A stretch of DNA of 64,000 nucleotides, taken from a virus. Shown here piece after piece: positions 38,723 to 46,826 of this stretch (its first letter is position 1; each line of letters starts with the position of its first letter). The stretch covers positions 50,100 to 114,099 of the IMG/VR virus record IMGVR_UViG_3300025276_000001; one strand, 5' to 3'. The position numbers were made by a program, and so were the translations under genes. The notes beneath the pieces are model-generated. The model searched no databases. It was given only the letters and a program-made list of their open reading frames with translations, and was not told the origin of the DNA.

Positions 38723-39406
38723 TTATTCTTCATATTTTTTAATACAGTCTTTTACATACTGCAGGTTGTTTGGAATGAAGAAATCTTCAAACATACCTTG
38801 AGGTGATTTACATGTGTTCTCTCCATTGTTTTGAGTCTCAAAACCATATTCAAGTTCACCATCATCATTTTTATTTACTTTCCCAAATAATACAATTGAA
38901 AATAGGCCTTCCAAAGTTAAAGTATTATCTATCATTTTACCTATAGTTTTAGCTTTGATTTTTCTATTTCCATTGATATCAGTTGAATCTTCTGAGTGAG
39001 TTAAGAAGATTACAGTTAAGTCATCTCTTAAATCTTTAGGCAACTTTGCCACCATGGCAAGGTTAGCTGCAATTTGAGTAAACTTATCATAACCTTTCTC
39101 TGTGGCTCTATCAAAATATTCAAAAGAACTCATATACTGCCAATCATCAACAACTAATGTTTTGATTGTTGGCCTTTTCTGATCTACATGATTTATTGCT
39201 TTTATAATACCTGCCGCAGAAGATGCTGAGGCCAAGTTACCCTGTGGATTATCCTTACTTATTAATGTGTAATTCTTTTTCCAACCCTTAAATGGTAAAG
39301 GCTTATTAGCTATGTTTATAATGAATGTTTCATCTGGATTTAAATTTCTAATTGCAGTTGACTTACCAGTTCCTGAGTCAGCAATGATTAATACACTTTG
39401 TGCCAT
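38723..39406 (-). CDS. RecA-fold ATPase, Sak4-like
   Basis: 227 residues. Walker A ADSGTGKST (9-17), Walker B TLVVDDWQYM, then LTVIFLTHSED as a sensor-like strand. This one-domain ATPase pattern matches the phage Sak4/AAA_24 group, involved in single-strand annealing or recombination with SSB. The SSB-like gene follows 27 bases downstream. Confidence 0.78.
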   Translation of the reverse strand: MAQSVLIIADSGTGKSTAIRNLNPDETFIINIANKPLPFKGWKKNYTLISKDNPQGNLASASSAAGIIKAINHVDQKRPTIKTLVVDDWQYMSSFEYFDRATEKGYDKFTQIAANLAMVAKLPKDLRDDLTVIFLTHSEDSTDINGNRKIKAKTIGKMIDNTLTLEGLFSIVLFGKVNKNDDGELEYGFETQNNGENTCKSPQGMFEDFFIPNNLQYVKDCIKKYEE

Positions 39407-39410
39407 TTTA

Positions 39411-39968
39411 CTATCTATATTTAGTTATTACTTTAGTTAATGTTATTAAGGTTTGATTTATTTCTTCTAATTTATCTACAAGTGCTGTTGATGGTGTTTC
39501 ATCTGGATCAGTCAAACTAAATAGATCTGTAACTTTACCTATTACTTTAGCTGTAGTCTCTTCTCCTTTAGGTGATAAACCTGCTTTTAAACTAGCAATA
39601 TAACCTCTACTGGTTACATCATTAATGACTTTCAATTCACTAACCGGTATCATATGTCTTTGAAATCCTGAATTTGAAGTAATAAGTTCATACTCTGATT
39701 TCCAGTGTGGATTGTAGTTTAGTAAATACAATGTTCTTTTAGGATCTTCAGAAACATAATCTATAGATACAAACTCTGTATATATATCTTCTTCTTTTTC
39801 CATTTCACTAGGAAAGAAACTAACATGTAATTCATCCTTACCAGAAGGTCTGTATGCCATCTTAGGAATGTATAATGCATTTATCTTACCTTCTTTTTGA
39901 AAGTAATCTTCATGCTCCTCTTTTAAAGTAGAGACTCTTTGCTTGCGCACTGCAGTTGTTATTGCCAT
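39411..39968 (-). CDS. Hypothetical protein in recombination cluster
   Basis: 185 residues, beta-rich in the middle (NALYIPKMAYRPSGKDELHVSFFP) and with a helical C-terminal tail (LVDKLEEINQTLITLTKVI) likely to self-associate. It has a 4-base gap to the Sak4-like gene. Unknown function, possibly an accessory of the recombination set. Confidence 0.6.
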   Translation of the reverse strand: MAITTAVRKQRVSTLKEEHEDYFQKEGKINALYIPKMAYRPSGKDELHVSFFPSEMEKEEDIYTEFVSIDYVSEDPKRTLYLLNYNPHWKSEYELITSNSGFQRHMIPVSELKVINDVTSRGYIASLKAGLSPKGEETTAKVIGKVTDLFSLTDPDETPSTALVDKLEEINQTLITLTKVITKYR

Positions 39969-39985
39969 AATTTAAATTATTATTA

Positions 39986-40942
39986 TTAACGTCTTTCCTG
40001 TTGACCAGGGGTTTGCATTTCTTCTATCATCATTTGTTCAAACTTTGCTTTGAAGAAACTCATACGTGCATCACCATTTCTAGCTTTTAGAAAGTGTAAC
40101 ACTAATGTTCTATCATTTTCTATGATATATCTGTCAGGTCCATAGAACCTAATCTTTTGTTTAGCAGGTCTATTAATACCAATCAACATATCTGCATGCT
40201 GTAACATAGCATCTGAGCCAAATATATCTGATTCAAGTATATAGTTACCATACTTACCATCTATTGCTCTATCTGGGCTATCAATATTTCTATTAAGCTG
40301 TGATAGTGCAATAAACAAACAAGGATAGTCTCTCTTACATTGTGTAAAGAACTCACCTAACTCAAACATCATATCTAATGTATTATTTTGATAGGGTGCT
40401 CTCTTTACTAACATAGTATGATCTAAAGTGATCATAGTCTTCTTGCCTTTATGCATGTCCATATATACATCAATCTGCTCACGCATTTGATTTACTGTTA
40501 ATGGAGTACTAATTATATCCACTGGATTCTTAACTCTTTCTTTAGCATACTGGTGACATGTGTTAAGCACATCCGGTTGTAAAGTACTACCAGCACTACA
40601 CAACTCTTTGTATGTTTTACCTGTAAAAGAACTAAATTCTCTAATAGCTGAGGTTCTACCCACCATCTCAAATTGAAATTCTAATACTCTAAAGTCATCA
40701 TTAGGGTTCAATGCAAATGATTCCCTAATAATCTGATCTTTTATTAATGTCTTACCTGAACCAGGTCTTCCACCAATAACAGTTAATGTATTCCATTCTA
40801 AACCATCAGTAGCAGCATCATTAAATTTAGGCCATGGAGTATAGATAGATTTCTCTTGTCCATTCTGTCTGGCATGCATATATTTTAATGCTTCATTAAA
40901 GGCAGCATATTGACCTACCCATCTTTCTTTTGGTTTACTCAT
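39986..40942 (-). CDS. Replicative DNA helicase, DnaB type (C-terminal motor)
   Basis: 318 residues, only the SF4 RecA-like motor without the usual DnaB N-terminal collar. Motifs: GGRPGSGKT (57-65), EFQFEM, MITLDH, LFIALSQLNR, and an arginine-rich end. It unwinds DNA ahead of PolB. Its start overlaps the stop of the winged-helix gene by one base, so loader and helicase may be made together. Confidence 0.9.
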   Translation of the reverse strand: MSKPKERWVGQYAAFNEALKYMHARQNGQEKSIYTPWPKFNDAATDGLEWNTLTVIGGRPGSGKTLIKDQIIRESFALNPNDDFRVLEFQFEMVGRTSAIREFSSFTGKTYKELCSAGSTLQPDVLNTCHQYAKERVKNPVDIISTPLTVNQMREQIDVYMDMHKGKKTMITLDHTMLVKRAPYQNNTLDMMFELGEFFTQCKRDYPCLFIALSQLNRNIDSPDRAIDGKYGNYILESDIFGSDAMLQHADMLIGINRPAKQKIRFYGPDRYIIENDRTLVLHFLKARNGDARMSFFKAKFEQMMIEEMQTPGQQERR

Positions 40943-41532
40943 TAGACTACTTTTTCTTTAAAGGTTTTTTCTTCAGTGTCTATGCCGTCTCTGATCATAT
41001 CACAGTAGTCAGCTAGGGTAGAAGACTTAACCCTATGTTTATCTTGCTTGCAAATAAAGTACTGACTGGTTTGCATATACATATACTCTGCATCCCTGTA
41101 CTCATTTACATACATCTTAGTAGCATTAATAACATCTTGCCACTCATAATCATATGTTTCAAAGAACCATCTAAATGATTCTGATAACATTTTAACATTA
41201 ACTCTTGCAGGTTTACCGCTAGGTAGCCTTGTATTAGGAAATGTTTCTCTATAGATATTTATCTTCTCAGAGAAGTCTTTACCCATTAATTGGATATCAG
41301 TTTTCTTCTTTGCTTTTATAAAATAGTTATCTAAGTGTGCTATAAAAGCTTTTGATTGAGGTGTGAGTTTATATATTTTCTCTTCCTTAATCAAAAACCC
41401 TAAGTCTACAAGTTCATCAAGCTGTACATCAATTTTTGACAGTACTGCTGTCTTCTGTTTTATTCCAAATAGAAGATAGGCCTGATTTGGTGTCAGTTTG
41501 TTCTTTAATATTTTCTGGAAGATTTCCCACAT
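40942..41532 (-). CDS. Winged-helix-like protein, possible helicase loader
   Basis: 196 residues. The N-terminal 60 residues look like a winged helix (PNQAYLLFGIKQK ... LDELVDLGFLIKEEKIYKLT), the C-terminal part is helical and aromatic-rich. It is directly upstream of the DnaB gene and overlaps the DnaA-like gene by 104 bases in another frame. Helicase loader or initiator is a context guess. Confidence 0.55.
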   Translation of the reverse strand: MWEIFQKILKNKLTPNQAYLLFGIKQKTAVLSKIDVQLDELVDLGFLIKEEKIYKLTPQSKAFIAHLDNYFIKAKKKTDIQLMGKDFSEKINIYRETFPNTRLPSGKPARVNVKMLSESFRWFFETYDYEWQDVINATKMYVNEYRDAEYMYMQTSQYFICKQDKHRVKSSTLADYCDMIRDGIDTEEKTFKEKVV

Positions 41533-41947
41533 ATTCTCTGATTTGTTTAGTAATGTTACAATGTGCGTTAATAGTTAATGCATCTTTTTGAACAAAGTTA
41601 TTTTCTATTGTTTTAATAGACCATATTATTGTTGCATGATTTCTACCAATGCTGTTTCCTATGGTGCTTTTTCTGTGCCCTTCTTTAAAAGCAAAGAAAG
41701 CCATAAGCTGAGTATAAACTAAATACTCCCTTCTTCTTAGTTGAACATGTAAGCTTTTAATATACCTAAACTCTGGTTCATTAGCATGCAATGCTCTTAT
41801 AACACAGTTGTGTAGGACCTCTAAACTTAACTTAAAACCTGTTTGTTCTTCTGTTAAAATATGTAAGGATACACCGTGCTTCTTGTAGAAACGAGTCTTA
41901 AACTCTTGTATGTCTACCTGCTGTGTAAGGTATTGAATATTAGTCAT
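41429..41947 (-). CDS. DnaA domain-IV-like DNA-binding protein
   Basis: 172 residues. Residues ~70-120 match the DnaA C-terminal DNA-binding helix-turn-helix: YTQLMAFFAFKEGHRKSTIG, then GRNHATI (101-107) followed by IKTIEN, equivalent to the DnaA-box recognition signature GRDHSTV. There is no AAA+ ATPase domain. It could bind DnaA-box-like sites on phage or host DNA, either to start replication or to interfere with host DnaA. It is the first gene of the helicase transcript, with a TATATTTG promoter box 24 bases upstream. Confidence 0.7.
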   Translation of the reverse strand: MTNIQYLTQQVDIQEFKTRFYKKHGVSLHILTEEQTGFKLSLEVLHNCVIRALHANEPEFRYIKSLHVQLRRREYLVYTQLMAFFAFKEGHRKSTIGNSIGRNHATIIWSIKTIENNFVQKDALTINAHCNITKQIREYVGNLPENIKEQTDTKSGLSSIWNKTEDSSTVKN

Positions 41948-41970
41948 TTAGTGTTGGTTTGTGGGGTTTA

Positions 41971-42001
41971 CAAATATAGCAAATTTTACCATATTATACA
42001 A
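41971..42001 (-). promoter_or_regulatory. Bacteroidota-type promoter for the replication operon
   Basis: Minus strand: TTG (42001-41999), 20 bases, TATATTTG (41978-41971). The 16 bases AAATTTGCTATATTTG (41986-41971) also stand before the RNR cluster at 17500-17515. A transcript would start close to the ATG at 41947. Confidence 0.55.
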
Positions 42002-42672
42002 GATTTACCTTGTCTTTCTAATTCATCATTTACTTTGCCAAATATATTATCAGCCTTCCAAGTGCCACCATTATATGCTGCTGCAGCCGGGTGTGGACAC
42101 TTTAATATTCTTTGTCCTGGTATAACTAACTGCCAAGATTCTGCTTTCCTACCCATTAATATAAATATGATATCCTTATCTATCTTATTAATAGATTCAA
42201 ATATATATTCTGTAAATGGTTTCCATATAGCATAATGGGATCCAATCTTGTTAACTTCACAAGTCTGAGCTGTATTAATAAGCAATACACCTTGGTTAGC
42301 CCAACGTCTTAAATCACTATCATATCCTCCTTGCATGCCATATAACTCTTTAAAAATATACCTAAGAGATGGTTGAGGTTTCTCAGTGTTAGAACAACTA
42401 AATGCTATTCCATCTGCAACACCTAATTGTGGATAAGGATCTTGTCCTACTACTACTACTTTAAGATCTGATAGGTTTGTTTCTTTAAATGCATTGAATG
42501 CATCCTTTAACCTAGGAGTAAATCTTCTATTTTGTTCTACTAATCTTATTAGTGTATCAGTTATATTATCAAACTCTTTGCTATCTAAGAAAGGGTTTAA
42601 TATTTTGTGCCATCCTGATGACTCAAGGTCCTCCTTAAGAGTTTCCTTGATTAAATCTATTTTATCTTGCAT
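41986..42672 (-). CDS. ung: Uracil-DNA glycosylase, family 1
   Basis: 228 residues. Catalytic water-activating loop GQDPYP (76-81, D78), uracil-binding FSCSN region, and the minor-groove loop HPAAAAY with H194. It excises uracil from DNA. UDG is a common component of crAss-like replication blocks. It starts 34 bases from a divergent plus-strand gene and its stop is 38 bases upstream of the DnaA-like gene start. Confidence 0.93.
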   Translation of the reverse strand: MQDKIDLIKETLKEDLESSGWHKILNPFLDSKEFDNITDTLIRLVEQNRRFTPRLKDAFNAFKETNLSDLKVVVVGQDPYPQLGVADGIAFSCSNTEKPQPSLRYIFKELYGMQGGYDSDLRRWANQGVLLINTAQTCEVNKIGSHYAIWKPFTEYIFESINKIDKDIIFILMGRKAESWQLVIPGQRILKCPHPAAAAYNGGTWKADNIFGKVNDELERQGKSCIIW

Positions 42673-42675
42673 ATT

Positions 42676-42688
42676 TTTGCTATCTTTG
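42676..42688 (+). promoter_or_regulatory. Promoter-like element TTTGCTATCTTTG
   Basis: It contains TATCTTTG, a match to the -7 box TAnnTTTG, and shares TTTGCTATnTTTG with the minus-strand promoters at 17500 and 41971. The ATG of the plus-strand gene follows 19 bases later. Confidence 0.5.
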
Positions 42689-42706
42689 TATTATAAATTA
42701 TTTATT

Positions 42707-43144
42707 ATGGCTGAAGAACAGAAACAACACGAAACTGAAACTTATGATTTTACTAAAAATATCACTGATATTGAAGTAAGTCCTGCGTTTATTATAGGTT
42801 TACAAAGAATTTGTAATCAGTTAATTGTTAGTAAGCCAGAAAGGGGTGCTGAAATGCCAGCTATCTTCAAAAAGTTTGAAAAGATAGTGCACTACTATGG
42901 TAATAAAGATGAATATGAGGAAGAGCCTGTAGTAGAATTAGATGTCTTTGAATCTGATATCTATACTTTGTTTTCTCTTATTCAGTTGTTTAAGCATAAA
43001 GCTAAAGAACAAGGTCTTCAGGTATTAACTGAGACTAATGTTACTAAAGTAGAAATGCAAGAACTAGCTAAGATAGTTGAAGCAGGTGGTGACGCTACTG
43101 AAAAAATTAGAGAGCTGAATGCTAAAATGACTGTTGTTAAATAG
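42707..43144 (+). CDS. Lone plus-strand gene in the replication block, unknown function
   Basis: 145 residues from ATG 42707 (the frame runs further back over ung but the promoter supports this start). Acidic N-terminus, then helical segments (SPAFIIGLQRICNQLIV, DIYTLFSLIQLFKHKAKEQG) and a C-terminal helix. No family recognised. It has its own promoter and abuts the convergent minus gene at 43145 with no spacer. Being flipped in a minus block suggests separate timing of expression. Confidence 0.65.
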   Translation: MAEEQKQHETETYDFTKNITDIEVSPAFIIGLQRICNQLIVSKPERGAEMPAIFKKFEKIVHYYGNKDEYEEEPVVELDVFESDIYTLFSLIQLFKHKAKEQGLQVLTETNVTKVEMQELAKIVEAGGDATEKIRELNAKMTVVK

Positions 43145-43528
43145 TTATCTTAGATTCATATTACTAAAGTCTCCAATTTCTACACATGCTTGTATAACTA
43201 AGTTTAATTCTTCTTTATCACAATCTCCAAAAGACTTGCAATATTCTTGCTTGTCTCTTACAAAACATAAACCTGAAGCTCTTTTAACTGCTAGTTTAGC
43301 TTCTTCAAATGTATAGCCAATTTCTTGTGCTATCTCTCTGATCATTGCATGTATCCTAGCTAACTGAGGATTACTGCCTTTATCACCGCTCACTCCTATA
43401 AAGATCTCTAATTTAGAGTCATCAGGTAACTGATTCAGAAACTTTTTAAACTTAGTTCCTGTAGCTTTTATAGGGAAATGTAATTCTCCATCTTTAATAG
43501 ATGCTTTTACAAATAGGTTATCTTTCAT
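43145..43528 (-). CDS. Small protein, possibly NinB-like
   Basis: 127 residues. Beta-rich start (FVKASIKDGELHFP...FKKFLNQLPDDSKLEIFIGV), then SNPQLARIHAMIREIAQEIGYTFEEAK, an order seen in small phage NinB-like recombination proteins (where a Q/N-K-Y or similar segment precedes the helix). The match is weak. It follows the 23-aa reading frame with an overlap. Confidence 0.45.
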   Translation of the reverse strand: MKDNLFVKASIKDGELHFPIKATGTKFKKFLNQLPDDSKLEIFIGVSGDKGSNPQLARIHAMIREIAQEIGYTFEEAKLAVKRASGLCFVRDKQEYCKSFGDCDKEELNLVIQACVEIGDFSNMNLR

Positions 43529-43589
43529 ATACTACTATTACGTGGGTTCCTGGTTGTTCATCACCTGGGTCTGATATTATTATAGTCAT
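43518..43589 (-). CDS. Tiny coupled reading frame
   Basis: 23 residues (MTIIISDPGDEQPGTH and so on). Its ATG overlaps the TGA of the 65-aa gene as ATGA and its end overlaps the next gene start by 11 bases. This is the only content in that gap. Could be a leader peptide; coding is uncertain. Confidence 0.3.
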   Translation of the reverse strand: MTIIISDPGDEQPGTHVIVVYER

Positions 43590-43783
43590 AATTGTGATAT
43601 AAATTTAGTGAGGTAGTTAACTACCCATGTTATTACTGGCCATGCAAATACTACTACCATACATCCAATACCAAATAACATAGTGAACATACATCCTTTA
43701 TATTTTTTAGTAATTTTAGCATCTTCATAAGATTCTAAATCTTTTAACTCTTTAGCTCTTTTGTGAAATTCAGTATTTTTCAT
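43586..43783 (-). CDS. Small membrane protein
   Basis: 65 residues. A charged N-terminal 30 residues (KELKDLESYEDAKITKKYKG) precede a long hydrophobic span (CMFTMLFGIGCMVVVFAWPVITWVV). One or two membrane passes. Its start overlaps the 51-aa gene by 14 bases. Unknown function. Confidence 0.5.
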   Translation of the reverse strand: MKNTEFHKRAKELKDLESYEDAKITKKYKGCMFTMLFGIGCMVVVFAWPVITWVVNYLTKFISQL

Positions 43784-43925
43784 ATCCTCTGTTTTTTATA
43801 TCCCATGCATCACGGTAGTCTGGGTCATGTGGATCTAACTCTAAGCTAGATCTATCATGTACCCATTTACCACTAATGTAAACATAGGTCCTGTTATTAA
43901 TTATTTTACTTATTCTATCACTCAT
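43770..43925 (-). CDS. Small hypothetical protein
   Basis: 51 residues, ATG 43925, TGA 43770-43772. Sequence includes YVYISGKWVHD and LDPHDPDYRDAWD, polar and aromatic. It overlaps the preceding gene end by 8 bases and the following start by 14, consistent with translational coupling. Confidence 0.5.
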   Translation of the reverse strand: MSDRISKIINNRTYVYISGKWVHDRSSLELDPHDPDYRDAWDIKNRGYEKY

Positions 43926-44169
43926 AACTTTCTAGTATTTCTTCTTCTATATCATACTGGTTAACTATGTCTAGAGGAAGTATATCAACCATTACATCAT
44001 TATTATTTCTATCCTTTAATAATGAGTATGCTGCAGTAATTTCTACACTAGGAGCTATACCAGGTGTTCCTGGGTCTCCATTAGATTCTGTCCACACTTC
44101 TGCTTCACCTGGATCATAAGTATAAACTACATCTAGTTCTATACCATCCATATCATATGTAAACTCCAT
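43918..44169 (-). CDS. Acidic hypothetical protein
   Basis: 83 residues, very acidic, beta-like start (EFTYDMDGIELDVVYTYDPGEAEV) and helical end. Acidic small phage proteins sometimes mimic DNA or bind host proteins, but nothing specific is recognised here. It has a 1-base gap to the zinc-ribbon gene. Confidence 0.5.
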   Translation of the reverse strand: MEFTYDMDGIELDVVYTYDPGEAEVWTESNGDPGTPGIAPSVEITAAYSLLKDRNNNDVMVDILPLDIVNQYDIEEEILESYE

Positions 44170-44170
44170 A

Positions 44171-44407
44171 TTATAAGAATCTTAGTGCTGATCCTACATA
44201 AACAAATTGTTGCTCACACTCTAAACATTTAGCATTACCTTCATTACGTAATAATGATGGTTGATTACAATTGGGACAAGGTGTATCACCTTCAGTAATA
44301 TATTCTTCTATTGCACGCCTAGATAAACCATGTATCATTGCGTCATGGGTACCTTTGTACTCTAATTCCTCCTGCTGTTCTATGAACAATTCTTTCATCC
44401 TTCCCAT
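44171..44407 (-). CDS. Small zinc-ribbon protein
   Basis: 78 residues. An N-terminal helical part with Gln/Glu precedes a four-cysteine zinc ribbon: CPNC ... CLEC in the C-terminal half. Its ATG overlaps the stop of the preceding small membrane gene by one base (TAATG). Likely nucleic-acid or protein binding. Confidence 0.6.
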   Translation of the reverse strand: MGRMKELFIEQQEELEYKGTHDAMIHGLSRRAIEEYITEGDTPCPNCNQPSLLRNEGNAKCLECEQQFVYVGSALRFL

Positions 44408-44568
44408 TATAGTATTCTTTTAAGTTTATCAGTTTTGTGATTAAGCATGTCTCTGCATGTCATTTGATTGATCTGTCTCTTAATGTTTCTTTTGCCAGAT
44501 TTAATTCCTAGTTGATAGGCAGCTATAGTTGTTATAGTTGTTATAATTCCTAATATTAATATTTCCAT
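44407..44568 (-). CDS. Small N-anchored membrane protein
   Basis: 53 residues, ATG 44568. Residues 2-20 are hydrophobic (EILILGIITTITTIAAYQL), followed by a basic cytoplasmic part. It lies 2 bases after the SF2 helicase stop and overlaps the zinc-ribbon start. Confidence 0.5.
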   Translation of the reverse strand: MEILILGIITTITTIAAYQLGIKSGKRNIKRQINQMTCRDMLNHKTDKLKRIL

Positions 44569-44570
44569 TT

Positions 44571-45689
44571 TTAGTTTTTTAGTGGGTTATGGTATTTAAC
44601 TTTTGTTGGGTCAAAGTCTTTAAGTGCATTTTGCACCCATACTTCATCTTGTGTGCCTATGTAACATAATATGTGACATATTGCTGTATCACTTGGATTT
44701 AGCCTAAGCAGTCTTCCAATTCTTTGTGATGACTTTCTTTCATTACCATATGCATGCATAATGATACCTTGCTTAAGGTTGGGTATTGTTACACCTTCAC
44801 TTAATTGTAGTACACATGATAGCCTATCTATTCTTCCATCAGAGAACAACTCAAGGTTATCTTCTGATTGTGGATTCTTAGAATGGTAGCTATGCTTGCA
44901 TAATTTGTCTGCCTGTTTCTGAGTATTTGCAAATATAATACACTTAGTACCAAGACTTTTAGCTAATGACTTAGCATACAACTCTTTGGTATTGTATTCC
45001 ATAATTGCTCTCATCCTCATAATAGAAGCAAACTGTTTCTGTTTAGGTGTCTGTGCTTCAGCAACTCTACTAGATACATAATTATAATCTTTTTGTTCTG
45101 TAGTATACCAATGTCCCCCGGCTTTTGTCTTCTTCTTTAAAGCTGGTATTTTTGATAAAACTAACTGATGAACTATAATTTTATAATTATTTAATATGTT
45201 AGAGTCTGTTGCTTGATCTACAGAAAACTTAAACTTCATTGGACAATACTTTCTAACCATTAGGCCCTTAGTTGAGCTTTCATCTTTAGGAGGTGTGCCT
45301 GTTAATCCAAGTATCCTACCTTTAAATACTGATAAAAATGCATCATGATTAGGTAGTAAACTATGACATTCATCTAAATAGACAACATCATACTCTGTAG
45401 GTTTATGTTTATTGATGGACAAGTAAGTTGTAAACGTTATATGTTTAACTAAACTTTGTAAGTTCATCTTTTCTAACTCATCTATCCAAGATTGAGCTAC
45501 AGAATGTTTTGGTATAACAACTAAAGCTTCTACTAATGGGTTATAACAATACTGTAAATGTTGTATTGCTATTCTAGTTTTACCTACACCCATAGAAATG
45601 CCAAGTCCACATCTTTTATTTGCTATTGCAATGTCTAATGCTTTTTTTTGTATTACATCTCTGCTAGTTTCAGAATTATGTGGTGCCAT
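44571..45689 (-). CDS. SF2 helicase (SNF2/DEAD-like)
   Basis: 372 residues with the two-lobe SF2 layout: MGVGKTR (33-39, motif I), LDECHS (motif II, 105-110), LGLTGTPP (motif III), CIIFANTQKQADK (start of lobe 2), and QRIGRLLRL (motif VI). Crassvirales commonly encode such a helicase. Role in replication, repair or transcription cannot be separated by sequence. Confidence 0.85.
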   Translation of the reverse strand: MAPHNSETSRDVIQKKALDIAIANKRCGLGISMGVGKTRIAIQHLQYCYNPLVEALVVIPKHSVAQSWIDELEKMNLQSLVKHITFTTYLSINKHKPTEYDVVYLDECHSLLPNHDAFLSVFKGRILGLTGTPPKDESSTKGLMVRKYCPMKFKFSVDQATDSNILNNYKIIVHQLVLSKIPALKKKTKAGGHWYTTEQKDYNYVSSRVAEAQTPKQKQFASIMRMRAIMEYNTKELYAKSLAKSLGTKCIIFANTQKQADKLCKHSYHSKNPQSEDNLELFSDGRIDRLSCVLQLSEGVTIPNLKQGIIMHAYGNERKSSQRIGRLLRLNPSDTAICHILCYIGTQDEVWVQNALKDFDPTKVKYHNPLKN

Positions 45690-45763
45690 AGTGTTATTGT
45701 TATTATTAAGATTATTGTATAAACTACTAATATTAGTAACTTATCTTTTTTGTTATTTTTCAT
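45653..45763 (-). CDS. Tiny membrane peptide before the SF2 helicase
   Basis: 36 residues; its ATG overlaps the TGA of the HNH gene (ATGA at 45760). A hydrophobic span (LLILVVYTIILIITITL) follows a Lys/Asn start. It overlaps the helicase start by 37 bases in another frame. Confidence 0.35.
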   Translation of the reverse strand: MKNNKKDKLLILVVYTIILIITITLWHHIILKLAEM

Positions 45764-46164
45764 ATTCTATCTGTAGATAAACCTAGTTCTTTAGCTTCTT
45801 GTGGATGTTCTTCTATATATGTATGACAAGTTCTACATACTGATAACCAAGTACTTACCACTAGGTAATATTCACCACGTCCTTTCTTGTGGTGCACATC
45901 TGTTGAGCCACCTGAACAACAAGGCAAAGCTGCTTGACACATTGTGTTGGCTTCCATAAACTTCTTCCTAAGTTTAGTGTAAGCTTGATCAAGTACCAGC
46001 ATTTTCTTTGACTTCTTGTTGATTGGTTTCCTCTGTAGTGGTTTAGTAGATGGTTCTTTAGATCTATACCAGCAATTCTTGCAATAGCGGTTCCCTTTAT
46101 CATTTTTCCAGATAAATTGTTCCGTATTGCAATTATTACATAGCTTTTTTTTCTGTTGAATCAT
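45760..46164 (-). CDS. HNH-type endonuclease with N-terminal zinc finger
   Basis: 134 residues. N-terminal C9-x2-C12...C28-x2-C31 zinc finger; then CQAALPCC, DVHHKKGRG (H91, H92) and VCRTCHTYIEEHP, the pattern of small HNH proteins that recognise and cut DNA. It could be a recombination nuclease or a free-standing homing-like nuclease. Overlaps the previous gene by 4 bases. Confidence 0.7.
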   Translation of the reverse strand: MIQQKKKLCNNCNTEQFIWKNDKGNRYCKNCWYRSKEPSTKPLQRKPINKKSKKMLVLDQAYTKLRKKFMEANTMCQAALPCCSGGSTDVHHKKGRGEYYLVVSTWLSVCRTCHTYIEEHPQEAKELGLSTDRI

Positions 46165-46703
46165 ACTTTAAGCAATTGTTGATTTTCATTAGGCTTTAAA
46201 GTTAAATAGTTCTTGGGTAATAACCCTTTGGACATGAATAATAATATTACGTCCTCATATTCTATATTTAACTGCTTAAATGTCATCATGTTATTGTAAT
46301 CATCTAACGTTTCAGTTGCCGGTATGGAGAGTATAAACTCTACTGTTGGGCCCTTGAATGTTCTCTTGAAGTAATCATTAACTTTTTTGTTGCAGATCAT
46401 TTGTTTCCAAGCATTAATTTCTCTCTGAGACCTTTTCCAGACCTTAGAGATGCGTCTTTTCTTATCCCAGTGTAACTTCTCTACTTCTTCTTTGCTATAA
46501 ACGTTGAGTCCATGCAACACTCTCTTAAATAAGAAATGCTGATAGGAGTTTAACTTTGTATATTCAAAAGAATTTGTTATGGAGGTTGGATGTAACTGAT
46601 ATTCTTTCAGTACACCTAGATAGTGGTAGCGTTGAAGTTGCTTAGATAATAAAGATTGGCTTTGAGATTGATTTAGTTTTGTTATTTGTTCTTGAGATAG
46701 CAT
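46161..46703 (-). CDS. Hypothetical protein, start uncertain
   Basis: 180 residues from ATG 46703 (a start at 46775 adds 24 residues). Basic, Gln/Ser-rich N-terminus; a WDKKRRISKVWKRSQREINAW segment suggests nucleic-acid contact; the C-terminal 60 residues are helical. No family recognised. Confidence 0.55.
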   Translation of the reverse strand: MLSQEQITKLNQSQSQSLLSKQLQRYHYLGVLKEYQLHPTSITNSFEYTKLNSYQHFLFKRVLHGLNVYSKEEVEKLHWDKKRRISKVWKRSQREINAWKQMICNKKVNDYFKRTFKGPTVEFILSIPATETLDDYNNMMTFKQLNIEYEDVILLFMSKGLLPKNYLTLKPNENQQLLKV

Positions 46704-46786
46704 ATGGCATGTGGTATTAAGTTTAGTGATAAGTAATTTGTAATAAAAATGAGTGAGGTGACAACATTGACCCATTTGTCTTTAAT

Positions 46787-46803
46787 TCCCTGTAGGGAAG
46801 CCT
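46787..46803 (-). terminator. Small palindromic hairpin after the acidic-tail gene
   Basis: TTCCCT-GT-AGGGAA is a near-perfect short palindrome in the 46704-46826 gap. It may be a weak terminator or processing site; no T-run is obvious. Confidence 0.25.
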
Positions 46804-46826
46804 CAAGCATTCTTTAGAATTTATTG

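Noticed and set aside
42494-42706. Extended N-terminus of the lone plus-strand gene
   Set aside because: The extension lies over ung and upstream of the promoter-like box; ATG 42707 gives a sensible protein.
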